Origin: Allocoprococcus sp004560705
Lineage (GTDB): Bacteria; Bacillota; Clostridia; Lachnospirales; Lachnospiraceae
DNA: 64,000 bases
Reading direction: 5' to 3'
Assembly (NCBI RefSeq): GCF_052065755.1
Contig: NZ_JBQHTK010000011.1
Coordinates: forward strand, 1-64,000
Below the pieces are notes generated by a model. That model ran no database searches. It saw nothing but the letters and a program-made list of their open reading frames with translations, and was not told the origin of the DNA. The position numbers were made by a program, and so were the translations under genes. Of this stretch, positions 37,568-46,280 are shown piece after piece. Position 1 is the first letter of the stretch. Each line of letters starts with the position of its first letter.

Positions 37568-38092
37568 ATTTTTGCAATGGACAGGCTGGATCAGGGCATC
37601 TGTATAGGTGTGTGTTGTAAGGTCATAAAAAGCATTCAAATGCATGCTGTAGACCCCTCTGATGGAATTTCCAGGTGAGCAATAATATTCAGCGGAAGAG
37701 AAAGATGGTGTACTGAAATAAGTGCAGGTCGAACCATCGGCAGCCAGAAAGCGGTATTTGCCATCGCTCAAAGTACTTGGGAGCAATCCCATGGCAGATG
37801 AATTAAAATGTTTGAACACAGCTTCCAAGGCAGCCGGTTTCAGCTTTTGACGCTACTGGTTAAGAGCGGAAGAAGTAGGCATGGAAGAAGCGTCCAATCC
37901 CCAAAAGTCAAGCATTTCCACTTTGGTGGAGGAAGAGCCTTGCGAAACGAGAAAAGAAATAAGTTTTTGAGATGAGATCTTTCGATTCCTTTGAAAATCG
38001 ATATCCGGATGAAGGGAATAATCCGAAATATCAGAACAAATATGTTCTACAGCTAACTCAAACAGATCTTTGATTTTTTGATGGCTAACCAT
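37568..38092 (-). pseudogene. Truncated IS4-type transposase with an in-frame TAG
   Basis: The frame starts MVSHQKIKDLFELAVEHI and reads SSALNQ, TAG (37853-37855), then RQKLKPAALEAVFKHFN and RFLAADGST, which fits the N-terminal half of IS4-group transposases including the first catalytic aspartate region. The stop is in phase and probably replaced a glutamine codon. After ALIQPVHCKN the sequence passes into a YitT-like tail, so the catalytic C-terminus is lost. Not functional. Confidence 0.7.
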
Positions 38093-38119
38093 TTAAGATA
38101 CACGACGCTAACTAAATGA

Positions 38120-38530
38120 CATTGCTTCATCATATAATAACAATCCTTTACTCCTGCAGTCTCATATGCAGAATGCATTGCAAGCTGAGGTAAGCCTATA
38201 TCAATTGCATTCATTGATACCTGTGACATTGCGATATTGCCCAGTGTACTTCCCCCTTCCATGTCAGAGCGATTTGCAAAGAACTGAATTGGTATATTTA
38301 CTTTTTTGCAAATATCACGGAAAATAGCAATGCTGACACCATCGCTCGTATACTTCTGTCCTGCATGGGACTTCACGACAATTCCTTCATTCATATACAC
38401 ACAATTATTTTTATCAGTCTTATCCGGATGGTTCGGATGTACTGCATGTGCATTGTCACAACTTAACATAAAACTGGAGGCAACGGCTCTGTAATAATCC
38501 TCTTCCTCTTTTCCAAGTGCCAGATTCTCT
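38120..38530 (-). pseudogene. Interrupted M18 aminopeptidase paralog (C-terminal half only)
   Basis: The reading ENLALGKEEEDYYRAVASSF continues into MLSCDNAHAVHPNHPDK, FANRSDMEGGSTLGNI and PQLAMHSAYETAGVKD. This closely matches the intact M18 gene at 58285-59598 (FANRSDMAGGSTLGNI, PQLSMHSPYETAGIKD). The N-terminal half is cut off at 38531 by the 3' end of a group II intron. The C-terminal tail is replaced after YYMMKQ by the transposase. Metal-site histidines remain but the protein cannot be functional. Confidence 0.8.
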
Positions 38531-38641
38531 AGTAGATATGGGGATTACTCCCCATACCCCTATACCAAACCGTACGTGCGCTATTAACGCATACGGCTTT
38601 TCACTCTATATTTCATACTCTATCTGTAAAACAAACTCACC
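38531..38641 (-). ncRNA. Group II intron 3' end (domains V and VI)
   Basis: On the minus strand AGCCGTATGCG, a TTAA loop and GCACGTACGGTTT (38600-38567) form the conserved domain V hairpin. A second hairpin, GGTATAGGGGTATGGGG/CCCCATATC (38564-38534), fits domain VI. The intron end falls within a few bases of 38531, exactly where M18 coding sequence resumes, so the intron had inserted into that gene. Confidence 0.7.
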
Positions 38642-39220
38642 TTAATACTTGGTTCGAGTAACGGAAATGTCCTGAGTAAGCCATTTAAACAACAGCCATT
38701 TCGTCTGCATAAGAAAATTCTTTACTTCCCTTGTATTATCTGTCACTCCGTAATACTGATAGTGCCCTCTCAATTTCGCATTGACTGTTTTAAATATCAG
38801 TTCTAATGGCATTGTCCTATGACTTCTTATCCAGTCTTTCATTGCTTTAATTTTACTGCGCAATTTCTTCTTACTGGTCTTTACCCTACAACGGTAAAAC
38901 TGTTTCTTTCCGTCCATTCCGCAATAAAACGTGAAACCAAGGAAGTCAAAGGTATCTGGTTTTCTTTCCCCTCTTGCTTTTCGGTTTTGCCTGGCAAACC
39001 TTCCAAATCCCAAGATTTTTGTCTTTTCCTCCGCAAGCTCCAGTCCATATTTCCTAAAGCGTTCTTCCAGTCTCTGCTTGAATACCTGTGCTTCATGTTG
39101 ATTCTGAAAACAGCAGACAAAGTCGTCACAATAGCGAATCAAATAACATTCGCCTTTACATTGTCTCTTTACGATTACATCAAACCAGTTATCCAGTACA
39201 TAATGCAGATATATATTTGC
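38642..39220 (-). pseudogene. Group II intron reverse transcriptase/maturase, 5'-truncated
   Basis: The frame runs ANIYLHYVLDNWFD, LIRYCDDFVCCF (the catalytic YxDD box, here YCDD) and RFRKYGLELAEEKTKILGFG. It continues through FDFLGFTFYCG to a maturase domain MKDWIRSHRTMPLELIF with KLRGHYQYYGVTDN. Upstream of ANIYL (39220) similarity stops abruptly, so the first half of the RT, including the fingers motifs and start, is missing. It cannot support splicing or mobility itself. Confidence 0.85.
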
Positions 39221-39367
39221 GCTTCTGCGCTCTGGAAAGCTGGTTATGACACACGTGCAGCTCTGATTGGCCCTGGCGTTCACGCTTCACATGGTATGGA
39301 ACGCACACATATAAATGGGCTTAGAAACACGCTCAAATTAATGGCTGCATATTTAGACTTAATTTAA
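39221..39367 (+). pseudogene. C-terminal tail of an unidentified peptidase-like gene on the plus strand
   Basis: About 48 plus-strand codons read SALWKAGYDTRAALIGPGVH, ASHGMERTHINGLRNTLKLM and a short end before TAA. The pattern ASHGMERTH...GL.NTLKLM.AYL recalls the C-terminal metal site of M42/M20-like aminopeptidases. The upstream part is replaced by intron sequence. Family assignment is tentative. Confidence 0.35.
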
Positions 39368-39400
39368 AGACATGTCCGAGACATAATTTGACCCTCTTTA

Positions 39401-39450
39401 AAAAACGGAGTCCATCTCCCCTCTTCTGTGGGAATCCGGACTCCGTTTTT
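39401..39450. terminator. Strong bidirectional hairpin terminator
   Basis: AAAAACGGAGTCC pairs perfectly with GGACTCCGTTTTT around about 24 bases. T-runs follow in both directions. It follows the plus-strand peptidase tail. Confidence 0.8.
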
Positions 39451-39460
39451 CTATTCTATT

Positions 39461-39487
39461 TTTTACCACCTCAAAAGCCGCATCACT
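39461..39487 (-). pseudogene. Possible few-codon remnant of a MetY-like 3' end
   Basis: Minus-strand SDAAFEVVK resembles the last residues of the intact MetY at 53631 (ALDAAFEAVK), and like that gene it sits just before a hairpin terminator. Only about nine codons remain, so chance is not excluded. Confidence 0.3.
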
Positions 39488-39743
39488 GAATCAGTTCCAA
39501 CTTATTTTATTTCCATGATTCATATACAGAATCCCCTATTTATGTACAAGGTATGAAAGAATTTGATATACATAAGAAAGAAAATCTGAAATCATACAAT
39601 GACTTTGCCTATAAGATAATACAAATCAAGTCGATAACCCTTGCATTTTTTACTAGGATTATCGACTTTTTGAAATCTCCTAACTGTCGAAAATGGATTA
39701 TTAGTTTTACTACTATTTTCTCTGTTAAGATAAACAAATTCTC
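39488..39743. other. Gene-free AT-rich spacer with one hairpin
   Basis: No ORF with a ribosome site was found. AAGTCGATAA (39628-39637) pairs with TTATCGACTT (39659-39668), followed on the plus strand by TTTTTG, so it may act as a terminator. The rest is AT-rich and looks like decayed sequence between rearranged gene ends. Confidence 0.5.
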
Positions 39744-40226
39744 TTATTCGACCTCGATCAACTCATATTCTCTTGTACCATATCCCAGTGCAGTCGCAGC
39801 CTCAATTGTATGGATCCCATTACGGCTCTCTATCCGCTCCAGGAAATGTGCCTTGCCGGGGTCATCGCAGGCATACACCAGATCAATGCAGGCCTGATCC
39901 ACTGCGATAGGATCTGTCGATACCAGAATACCAATATCGTTCAGACACGGATCTTCCGCCACCGCACAACAGTCACAGTCCACACTCATGTTCTTCATAA
40001 CGTTTACATAGATCATATTTCCCTTAAAATAATCTACTACAGATCCTGCCGCATCTGCCATGGACTCAAGAAACGAATCATGATCTGAGGTCCAGATATT
40101 CTCCGGCACACCGGCGCCATGAATATATGCCTTGCCATAGGAAGAGGCAACTCCGATCGATAATTGCTTTAATGCGCCGCCATAGCCTCCCATCGGATGC
40201 CCTTTAAAATGAGACAGAATCAGCAT
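39744..40226 (-). pseudogene. DUF362 family protein, N-terminally truncated
   Basis: About 160 codons (MLILSHFKGHPMGGYGGAL, GKAYIHGAGVPENIWTSDHD, DPIAVDQACIDLVYACDD) match the C-terminal half of DUF362 proteins, which normally exceed 300 residues. The frame continues a few codons upstream (IVHYDS) to a TAA near 40245. No start with a ribosome site exists, so the 5' half has been deleted. Full-length relatives are often fused to ferredoxin domains; function uncertain. Confidence 0.65.
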
Positions 40227-40281
40227 TGAATCATAATGAACTATAGTTTAGCACGAAACAGATATTACATAAAGCACATTA

Positions 40282-41604
40282 TTAATCTTCTGTTTTTCGT
40301 CCTGCCTGCATATCGATTCTTCTCACTGCTTCTTCTAGATTCATCTCCTGTTCTTTCGCGATTCGGGCTATGTCCTCGTACTCGTACTTTTCCCGCGTCA
40401 CGCCATATCCCGAAGCCACCTTTTTTCGCACTTCTCCAAATTCTGTATCTACTTTGCGGATCGTCCGGGAAAGCTTATATCGCCGACTGACATTTTCACG
40501 AACTCCAAGTGTCGTCGTATTCCGGAAGAATAATTTCAGCATGATGTCTTTATCTTCCTCACGGCACATAACGGTAAGAAGCACACCCGGACGGGATTTT
40601 TTCATTTGAACCGGTATCGTATATACTTCCAGAGCTCCCGCTTCGAAAAACTGCTCCTGCGCGAAGCCGATTGCCTCTGACGTGATATCATCCAGATTGC
40701 ACTGCAGCTCTACGATCGTATCACCAGTTTCTTCGGTTTCTCCCAATAAAGCACGCACACAATTGACCGTATCGAAGTCCTTTTTACCCATTCCGTAACC
40801 GATTGCGTCGGTTTTCATAACCGGCATATTTCCGAATTCAGAAGCAAAATGCTTAAGAAGTGCCGCGCCGGTAGGTGTACAAAGCTCTCCTCTTATACTG
40901 CCGCCGTAAATGGGTACATTCCTCAGAATATATGCCGTTGCCGGCGCAGGAACCGGAAGAATTCCGTGGGCACACCTGACATGACCGCTTCCTACGTGAA
41001 CCGGGGAGACAATGACCTTCTCTGGGGCGAGCTTATCCATGAGCAGACATACTGCAGTGATATCCGCAATGGCATCCATCGTGCCAACTTCATGAAAATG
41101 GATTTCCTTCACGGGGACGCCATGTACGTGGCTCTCCGCTTCTGCAATCAGAGAAAATACTGCAAGAATATCCGCCTTTACCTTTTCTGATAGCGGAAGG
41201 TCCTGTACAATATGCCCGATCTCATGCATTCCGCTGTGGTGATGGTGAGAATGAACATGGTGATGAACGTGAGCCTGTTCGTGGGAAGTATCATGAATAT
41301 GGCCGTGCTCATGGATATGATTATGGTCATGGTCATGTGTATGTTCGCAGTTATGGTCATGTGCGTGTTCATGCACATGATCATGCATATCTTCAGATTC
41401 TTCTGTTCCGTTCACCTTGACGGTAACCTGCATCCCCTGGATTCCGCACTTTGCAATCTTCTCACCGGAAACAGTCACTCCCGGAATTTCCAGTCCGTTC
41501 AATTCACGGAGAAACTCTTCCTTATCGGGCAGCAGTTCCAAAAGCGCCGCTGTCAGCATGTCCCCGGCAGCTCCCATACCGCAATCTAAATATAAAGTCT
41601 TCAT
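40282..41604 (-). CDS. larC: Nickel-pincer cofactor biosynthesis protein LarC
   Basis: A 440-residue protein that inserts nickel into the pyridinium bis-thiocarboxylate cofactor (CTP-dependent cyclometallase in Lactiplantibacillus). It starts MKTLYLDCGMGAAGDMLTAA, a LarC hallmark. Residues about 74-131 contain roughly 27 histidines (HDHDHNHIHEHGHIH and similar), a probable nickel store. The C-terminal half has VELQCNLDDITSEAIGFAQE and MKKSRPGVLLTVMC. It is one uninterrupted frame, unlike larC genes that need a programmed frameshift. GGAGG precedes the ATG, one base after larB. Confidence 0.93.
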   Translation of the reverse strand: MKTLYLDCGMGAAGDMLTAALLELLPDKEEFLRELNGLEIPGVTVSGEKIAKCGIQGMQVTVKVNGTEESEDMHDHVHEHAHDHNCEHTHDHDHNHIHEHGHIHDTSHEQAHVHHHVHSHHHHSGMHEIGHIVQDLPLSEKVKADILAVFSLIAEAESHVHGVPVKEIHFHEVGTMDAIADITAVCLLMDKLAPEKVIVSPVHVGSGHVRCAHGILPVPAPATAYILRNVPIYGGSIRGELCTPTGAALLKHFASEFGNMPVMKTDAIGYGMGKKDFDTVNCVRALLGETEETGDTIVELQCNLDDITSEAIGFAQEQFFEAGALEVYTIPVQMKKSRPGVLLTVMCREEDKDIMLKLFFRNTTTLGVRENVSRRYKLSRTIRKVDTEFGEVRKKVASGYGVTREKYEYEDIARIAKEQEMNLEEAVRRIDMQAGRKTED

Positions 41605-41605
41605 A

Positions 41606-42358
41606 TTATTTTACCTCCATATGATTGATCCTGCTTGCCAGATATCCTGCTCCAAATCCATTGTCAATGTTAACCACCGACACTCCGCTGGCACAGGAAT
41701 TCAGCATTGATAATAATGCGGATAATCCACCGAATGACGCTCCATATCCTACACTGGTAGGCACCGCAATCACCGGACAATCAACCAACCCTCCGATTAC
41801 GCTGGCAAGTGCGCCTTCCATACCGGCAACAGCAATAACGACACTGGCGCTCATAATATCATCCAGATGTGCCAGCAGCCGGTGAAGACCGGCAACGCCC
41901 ACATCATACAGGCGCGTAACCTTATTCCCATAAACTTCTGCTGTCAGGGCCGCTTCCTCTGCAACCGGGATATCACTTGTCCCACCCGTTGCGACAACAA
42001 TTTTCCCGATTCCATTTGGCGCGGGCATACTTCCGATCAACCCGATTCTGGCATCTTTATGATAATCCATTTCATACACAGCGGAAATCTGTTCCGCTGA
42101 TTCCTCGGAAAGCCGGGTGAGCAGAATCGTTTGCTGCCCATTCTTTTTCATTTGTTCCACAATTCCGATCATCTGCTCTGCCGTCTTTCCTGCACCGAAA
42201 ATGACTTCTGCCACTCCCTGCCGGATCGCGCGGTGAGAATCGACCTTCGCATACCCGATATCCTCAAAAGGTGCCTTTTTCAGAAAGAGCAGCGCTTCTT
42301 CTACTGTCATTTCACCTTTTTGAACCGCTTCCAGAATTGCTTTGGTATCATTTCTCAT
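41606..42358 (-). CDS. larB: Nickel-pincer cofactor biosynthesis protein LarB (carboxylase)
   Basis: The protein has 250 residues. LarB carboxylates and hydrolyses nicotinic acid adenine dinucleotide to give the dicarboxylate precursor. The C-terminal AIR-carboxylase-like domain shows VATGGTSDIPVAEEAALTAE, AVAGMEGALASVIGGLV and VPTSVGYGASFGG. It overlaps larE by four bases (ATGA) and is followed by larC. Confidence 0.93.
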   Translation of the reverse strand: MRNDTKAILEAVQKGEMTVEEALLFLKKAPFEDIGYAKVDSHRAIRQGVAEVIFGAGKTAEQMIGIVEQMKKNGQQTILLTRLSEESAEQISAVYEMDYHKDARIGLIGSMPAPNGIGKIVVATGGTSDIPVAEEAALTAEVYGNKVTRLYDVGVAGLHRLLAHLDDIMSASVVIAVAGMEGALASVIGGLVDCPVIAVPTSVGYGASFGGLSALLSMLNSCASGVSVVNIDNGFGAGYLASRINHMEVK

Positions 42359-43101
42359 GCCCTCACCTCCAAGTCCAGCAGTACGGAAGAATAATGTTTT
42401 TTCAATTCCTTTGTAATCGTTTCACGGTTTTCGATCACTTTTGGGATTTGCCGAGAAGGAACCTGAATCTTTGCCACATCTCCCATCCGGCGAACCCGAA
42501 AATCTGTAAACCCAAGAGAGAAAAGAAATTTTTCTGCTTCTTCAGTTGCTTCTAATTTTTCTTTTGAGATTCTTTCTCCTGTCGGAATCCGTGTTGCGAG
42601 GCAGGCATAAGCGGGTTTATCCCAGGTAAACAGGCCAGCCTCACGAGAAAGCTGCCGTATCTCATCTTTTGTGAGACCGCACTCCCGTAATGGAGACAAT
42701 ACAGATAACTCCCGAAGTGCCCGCATACCGGGGCGATCCCCCGCGTCATCGGACGCATTCGTTCCGTCAAGAATCGTCGTAAATCCATCTTTTTCCGCTG
42801 CCTTTTGTATCTCTTCAAAAATAATACGTTTGCAGTGATAGCACCGGTCGTCCGGATTTGACACAACAGCCTCGGATGACAGTACATCAGGCGTTAAAAC
42901 CTGCATGGGAATATTCAACTCTTTGACAAGCCGAATCGCATCATCCAGTTCAAACTGCGGCTGAAATGCAGTTTTTACATAATATGCTTTTACCTCCGCT
43001 TTGCATTGACTTGCAGCATATAACAGGTAGGCAGAATCAACGCCGCCCGAAAAAGCAACAGCGGCCTTGGGATGCTGTTCAAAAAATAAAAAAAGGTTCA
43101 T
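42355..43101 (-). CDS. larE: ATP-dependent sacrificial sulfur transferase LarE
   Basis: A 248-residue PP-loop enzyme that donates sulfur to the pincer precursor. The motif VAFSGGVDSAYLLYAA is followed by DDRCYHCKRIIFEEI and ATRIPTGERISKEKLE. The two cysteines in CYHC, plus a third in ACLATRI, suggest a cluster-using form and not the single sacrificial cysteine form (inference). It is followed directly by larB with a four-base overlap. Confidence 0.92.
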   Translation of the reverse strand: MNLFLFFEQHPKAAVAFSGGVDSAYLLYAASQCKAEVKAYYVKTAFQPQFELDDAIRLVKELNIPMQVLTPDVLSSEAVVSNPDDRCYHCKRIIFEEIQKAAEKDGFTTILDGTNASDDAGDRPGMRALRELSVLSPLRECGLTKDEIRQLSREAGLFTWDKPAYACLATRIPTGERISKEKLEATEEAEKFLFSLGFTDFRVRRMGDVAKIQVPSRQIPKVIENRETITKELKKHYSSVLLDLEVRA

Positions 43102-43120
43102 ACTTATCCCTCACAAAATA

Positions 43121-43435
43121 TTATTTTTTCTTATTCAAGGATGCCTTCACAACACCTTTCGGGTCTTTGATCAATAATATTACCAGCCAAATAATCAGAC
43201 CAAGCGCAACCACCGCCAGGCCGAGGAAAAAATCATTGAGCATATCCAGTGGTGCCGGTGCAAAAAACTCTGCACCTGCTTCCAGGTACTCAAACACAGC
43301 ATCCACCATCCACATCAGAGAGGCTCCCCAATATAAGTAACACAGAATATGTAATTTCATTTCGTTCTTCGGCGCTCCCCTATACCAGAGAATCGTACTG
43401 ATGATGGCAGCGAAAATACAAGTAAGCAGTGTCAT
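43121..43435 (-). CDS. Small membrane protein of the lar operon (104 aa)
   Basis: The start at 43435 follows AAGGAGG, whose bases overlap the end of the upstream membrane protein. Three hydrophobic segments (MTLLTCIFAAIISTIL, YLYWGASLMWMVDAVF, FLGLAVVALGLIIWLVILL) and a basic KASLNKKK tail are visible. It lies between another small membrane protein and larE. A membrane partner for nickel handling is a guess from position only. Confidence 0.75.
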   Translation of the reverse strand: MTLLTCIFAAIISTILWYRGAPKNEMKLHILCYLYWGASLMWMVDAVFEYLEAGAEFFAPAPLDMLNDFFLGLAVVALGLIIWLVILLIKDPKGVVKASLNKKK

Positions 43436-43436
43436 C

Positions 43437-43841
43437 CTATACCTCCTTGAGTTCAGCAGCCTCAATAGCTGGCCGCTTTACGATGTGGTCAGCAGCCACC
43501 ACGATTCCAACCCAGATCACAGTGATCCACACTGCCATGGTACCACCTACAAGCGCCATTTCATGCAGCATCTCTGCCGTATCTGCCGGATTATTCATCG
43601 CTGTCAGAAATGGGAAAAACGGAACGATCTCTCCGTGCCAAAAATGCTCAAACGCCAGTAATACAGAACCTCCCCAAAGAAGATTTGTAAGCCATTTTAG
43701 TTTTCTTGCAAACGGAATTTTTACTTCTATTGTACTTTGCTGTGCATCCGCCTCCTGTACCTCTTTTTTCTTAGATTCCAATACTTTTCCTGCTATTGTT
43801 GTAACAACTGCTTCTGTAACAGGGACAATAAAACATGCCAT
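43437..43841 (-). CDS. Small membrane protein of the lar operon (134 aa)
   Basis: The protein has 134 residues from the ATG at 43841 (AGGAGG upstream). It begins MACFIVPVTEAVVTTIAGKV, then a charged segment (ESKKKEVQEADAQ) and two further hydrophobic stretches (WLTNLLWGGSVLLAFEHFWH; MAVWITVIWVGIVVAADHIV). Several histidines lie near the membrane (FEHFWHGE, LHEMAL). Its stop is followed two bases later by the next membrane protein. It has no recognised family and is conserved-looking only by its operon position. Confidence 0.75.
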   Translation of the reverse strand: MACFIVPVTEAVVTTIAGKVLESKKKEVQEADAQQSTIEVKIPFARKLKWLTNLLWGGSVLLAFEHFWHGEIVPFFPFLTAMNNPADTAEMLHEMALVGGTMAVWITVIWVGIVVAADHIVKRPAIEAAELKEV

Positions 43842-44084
43842 AATAAATACCTCCTGAAAAATGATTTTGTATACAGCCACATCCGAACTAAGCAAAAAAA
43901 GATATATAATCACTCTTCTGAGCGGTCATATACCTTCTTATGTATATCGTCATCGTCTGTATTTATAAATTAAATTAAAACGCTTCAGCGCTTATGCCGG
44001 ACTTCCTGTCCAGACATTATCATTTTAAATAGAATTTACCCCAAAGTCAAGCCGACAACAGCAACGATTTTCTCCCGGTCGTCT

Positions 44085-44486
44085 CTACATTTTCCTGATC
44101 TCACTTATCACGCCCTCAATCAATTTTCCCAACGCAAGATCGGAAACACCCACAATGAAATTATCACAATGATTGACAGGGATCAGCAGCCGTCTGGCAT
44201 TACTCTGTCCAACAGCCAGTGCCATCGCCGGAGTAATCTCGCCATATAATGAATCTGCAATTACGATTCCAACCGGGCCGACGATCACATCCGCTCTGCG
44301 GCATCCGACGATTACGGCATTCTCTCCGGTGGCCGCATGATCCGCCCCTGCCTTCAGCATCGCTGTTGTAGCAGCGCTGTTCGTGCCAACAGCAGTGATC
44401 TCCATCTCAGGCATATTCTGTTTAATCGCGGCTACTACCTGCTTCCCGATTCCGCCGCCTTGTGCATCAATAACAAGAATGTTCAT
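44085..44486 (-). CDS. DUF3842 family protein
   Basis: The protein has 133 residues from the ATG at 44486 (AAGGA upstream; a TTG six codons earlier is weaker). A Rossmann-like start NILVIDAQGGGIGKQVVAAI is followed by VGTNSAATTAMLKAGAD and VGPVGIVIADSLYGEITPAM, features of DUF3842. It is first in the apparent operon leading through two membrane proteins to larE-larB-larC, separated by about 240 bases from the next gene. A role in cofactor or nickel handling is inferred from context. Confidence 0.82.
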   Translation of the reverse strand: MNILVIDAQGGGIGKQVVAAIKQNMPEMEITAVGTNSAATTAMLKAGADHAATGENAVIVGCRRADVIVGPVGIVIADSLYGEITPAMALAVGQSNARRLLIPVNHCDNFIVGVSDLALGKLIEGVISEIRKM

Positions 44487-44603
44487 ATCCGATTCCTTCT
44501 TCAATAAAATGTTCTAATAATCACTTTATCGTATGCGGGAAAAAATGTCAATTTCAAAAAGCGCCACACTTTTCACGTGCGGTGCTTCTTATGATTATCG
44601 TTA

Positions 44604-45359
44604 CTAATTTGAAATAAATTTCAAGAATTGTTGGATTCTTTCATTTTCAGGATGATCGATGATTTCTTCCGGAGTTCCATCTGCTGCAATCTGCCCACCA
44701 TCCATGAATAAAACTCTGGTTGCAACTTCACGTGCAAACCCAATCTCATGCGTAACCAGAATCATAGTAGTTCCTTCTTCCGCAAGTGATTTGATTGTAT
44801 TCAGAACTTCACCCACCAATTCAGGATCCAGTGCCGAGGTTGGTTCATCAAATAATAATACATTCGGGTTTACTGCCAGCGCTCTTGCAATCCCCACTCT
44901 CTGCTGTTGTCCTCCGGAAAGTTTGGAAGGATAAAAATCCTTTCTTTCAAGCATTCCTACTTTGGCAAGCAACTCAAGCGCTGTTTTTTCTGCTTCTTCT
45001 TTTGATTTTTTCTGAACTACAACAAGTGCTTCCATTACATTTTCAATAGCTGTCTTATTTTTAAATAAGTTATATCCCTGAAATACCATTGAAGAATGTT
45101 TACGGAGTTCGATCACATCTTTTTTCGTGTGATTTTCAGCATCGATCCGAATGTCCCCAATCTCAATGATTCCTTTGGTAGGAACCGTAAGATAATTAAG
45201 GCATCTCAGCAATGTGGATTTTCCGGTTCCCGAAGGTCCCAGAATTGCAATTACTTCATTTTTATTGATTGTAAGATTGATATCCTTCAGAACCTTCGTA
45301 TCCGAATCAAATTCTTTATACAGATGTTCAATCTTAACCATTGGCTTTTCTGTTCCCAT
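44604..45359 (-). CDS. Polar amino-acid ABC transporter, ATP-binding protein
   Basis: A 251-residue GlnQ/TcyN-type ATPase. Walker A GPSGTGKST, signature LSGGQQQR, Walker B VLLFDEPTSALD and the H-loop VTHE are all present. It is the last gene of a four-gene set with M20 amidohydrolase, permease and binding protein. It powers uptake of a polar amino acid or derivative; cystine or an S-modified cysteine is favoured by the neighbours. Confidence 0.93.
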   Translation of the reverse strand: MGTEKPMVKIEHLYKEFDSDTKVLKDINLTINKNEVIAILGPSGTGKSTLLRCLNYLTVPTKGIIEIGDIRIDAENHTKKDVIELRKHSSMVFQGYNLFKNKTAIENVMEALVVVQKKSKEEAEKTALELLAKVGMLERKDFYPSKLSGGQQQRVGIARALAVNPNVLLFDEPTSALDPELVGEVLNTIKSLAEEGTTMILVTHEIGFAREVATRVLFMDGGQIAADGTPEEIIDHPENERIQQFLKFISN

Positions 45360-45385
45360 ACTTTTCTCAATCTTCCTGTTTTATA

Positions 45386-46216
45386 TTATTTCTGAATTAA
45401 CTGTGTCATATCGGCAAACATCCACTTTTCTGTGATCTTTGCTACTGTTCCGTCATCAAGCATTTCCTGAAGGACTTTATTCAACTCGTCGCAGAGCTCT
45501 TTTCCTTCATCTGTTTTCTGGATAAAGTATGCTACGTTATTTGCTGTAAGATCCTCATCCAGGAAACGGAATTTGATGGTGTCATTATAGTGCATAAAGT
45601 TATTTACATTTGTTGTAGTATTTGCATATGCATCAACTCGTCCAAGATTCAAGTCGTTCATACCAACGGTACTGTCTTCATAAAGAACAACTTCAAATCC
45701 AATTTCTCCTGACATCTGCTCAATAATCGTCTGAGCTGCCTGACCGTTTGTGCAGCCTACTTTTTTGCCTTTTAAATCGTCAAATGTATTGATGTCTGTG
45801 TTTGATTCCGGCACGATAATACACTGAGCATCTCCATAATACGGGATAGATGCATAGTATTTTTCTGTTCTTTCCGGTTTTACAGCCCAGCAGTTTGCTG
45901 CTACGTCTGCACGATTGGTATCCAGTTCTCCCCAGATTGAATCGAAAGCTGCCTGTTTTACTTCCACTTCCCAACCTGTACGTTTTTCGATTTCTGCCCA
46001 CATCTCTGCGTCAATACCTGTCCATGTGCCGTCATCTGCAAGAAGACTGTACGGTTCACCTGCTCCGGATGTTACAAGCACTACTTTTCTTGCCTCATCC
46101 TTTGATTCTGCATCTCCTGATGCGTCAGTTTTTGAGTCTGAGCTTTTTCCGCATCCTGCTGCAACAGCTACTACCATTACCGCTGCAAGCATTGCTGCCA
46201 AAATTCTTTTTTTCAT
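45386..46216 (-). CDS. Amino-acid ABC transporter substrate-binding lipoprotein
   Basis: A 276-residue SBP_bac_3-type protein. The lipoprotein signal ends VAVAAGC with the lipidated cysteine at residue 22, followed by a Ser/Asp linker. The domain shows GEPYSLLADDGTWTGID, RADVAANCWAVKPERTEKYY and GRVDAYANTTTNVN. It sits on the outer face of the membrane and delivers ligand to the permease. The ligand is unknown. Confidence 0.9.
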   Translation of the reverse strand: MKKRILAAMLAAVMVVAVAAGCGKSSDSKTDASGDAESKDEARKVVLVTSGAGEPYSLLADDGTWTGIDAEMWAEIEKRTGWEVEVKQAAFDSIWGELDTNRADVAANCWAVKPERTEKYYASIPYYGDAQCIIVPESNTDINTFDDLKGKKVGCTNGQAAQTIIEQMSGEIGFEVVLYEDSTVGMNDLNLGRVDAYANTTTNVNNFMHYNDTIKFRFLDEDLTANNVAYFIQKTDEGKELCDELNKVLQEMLDDGTVAKITEKWMFADMTQLIQK

Positions 46217-46280
46217 AACTTCTTATCCTCCTGTTAATAATAAAATATATCTCAAATGGCTGCCCATTGAAGACCGATGT

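Noticed and set aside
17498..37855. Reassigned stop codons (TAA/TAG read as glutamine) to explain two in-frame stops
   Set aside because: Dozens of intact genes in the window end normally at TAA and TAG, and one of the two stops lies in an obviously dead transposase.
38642..39220. Reverse transcriptase as part of a retron or diversity-generating element
   Set aside because: It carries a group II maturase domain and is followed by domain V/VI RNA; there is no variable repeat or msr-msd structure.
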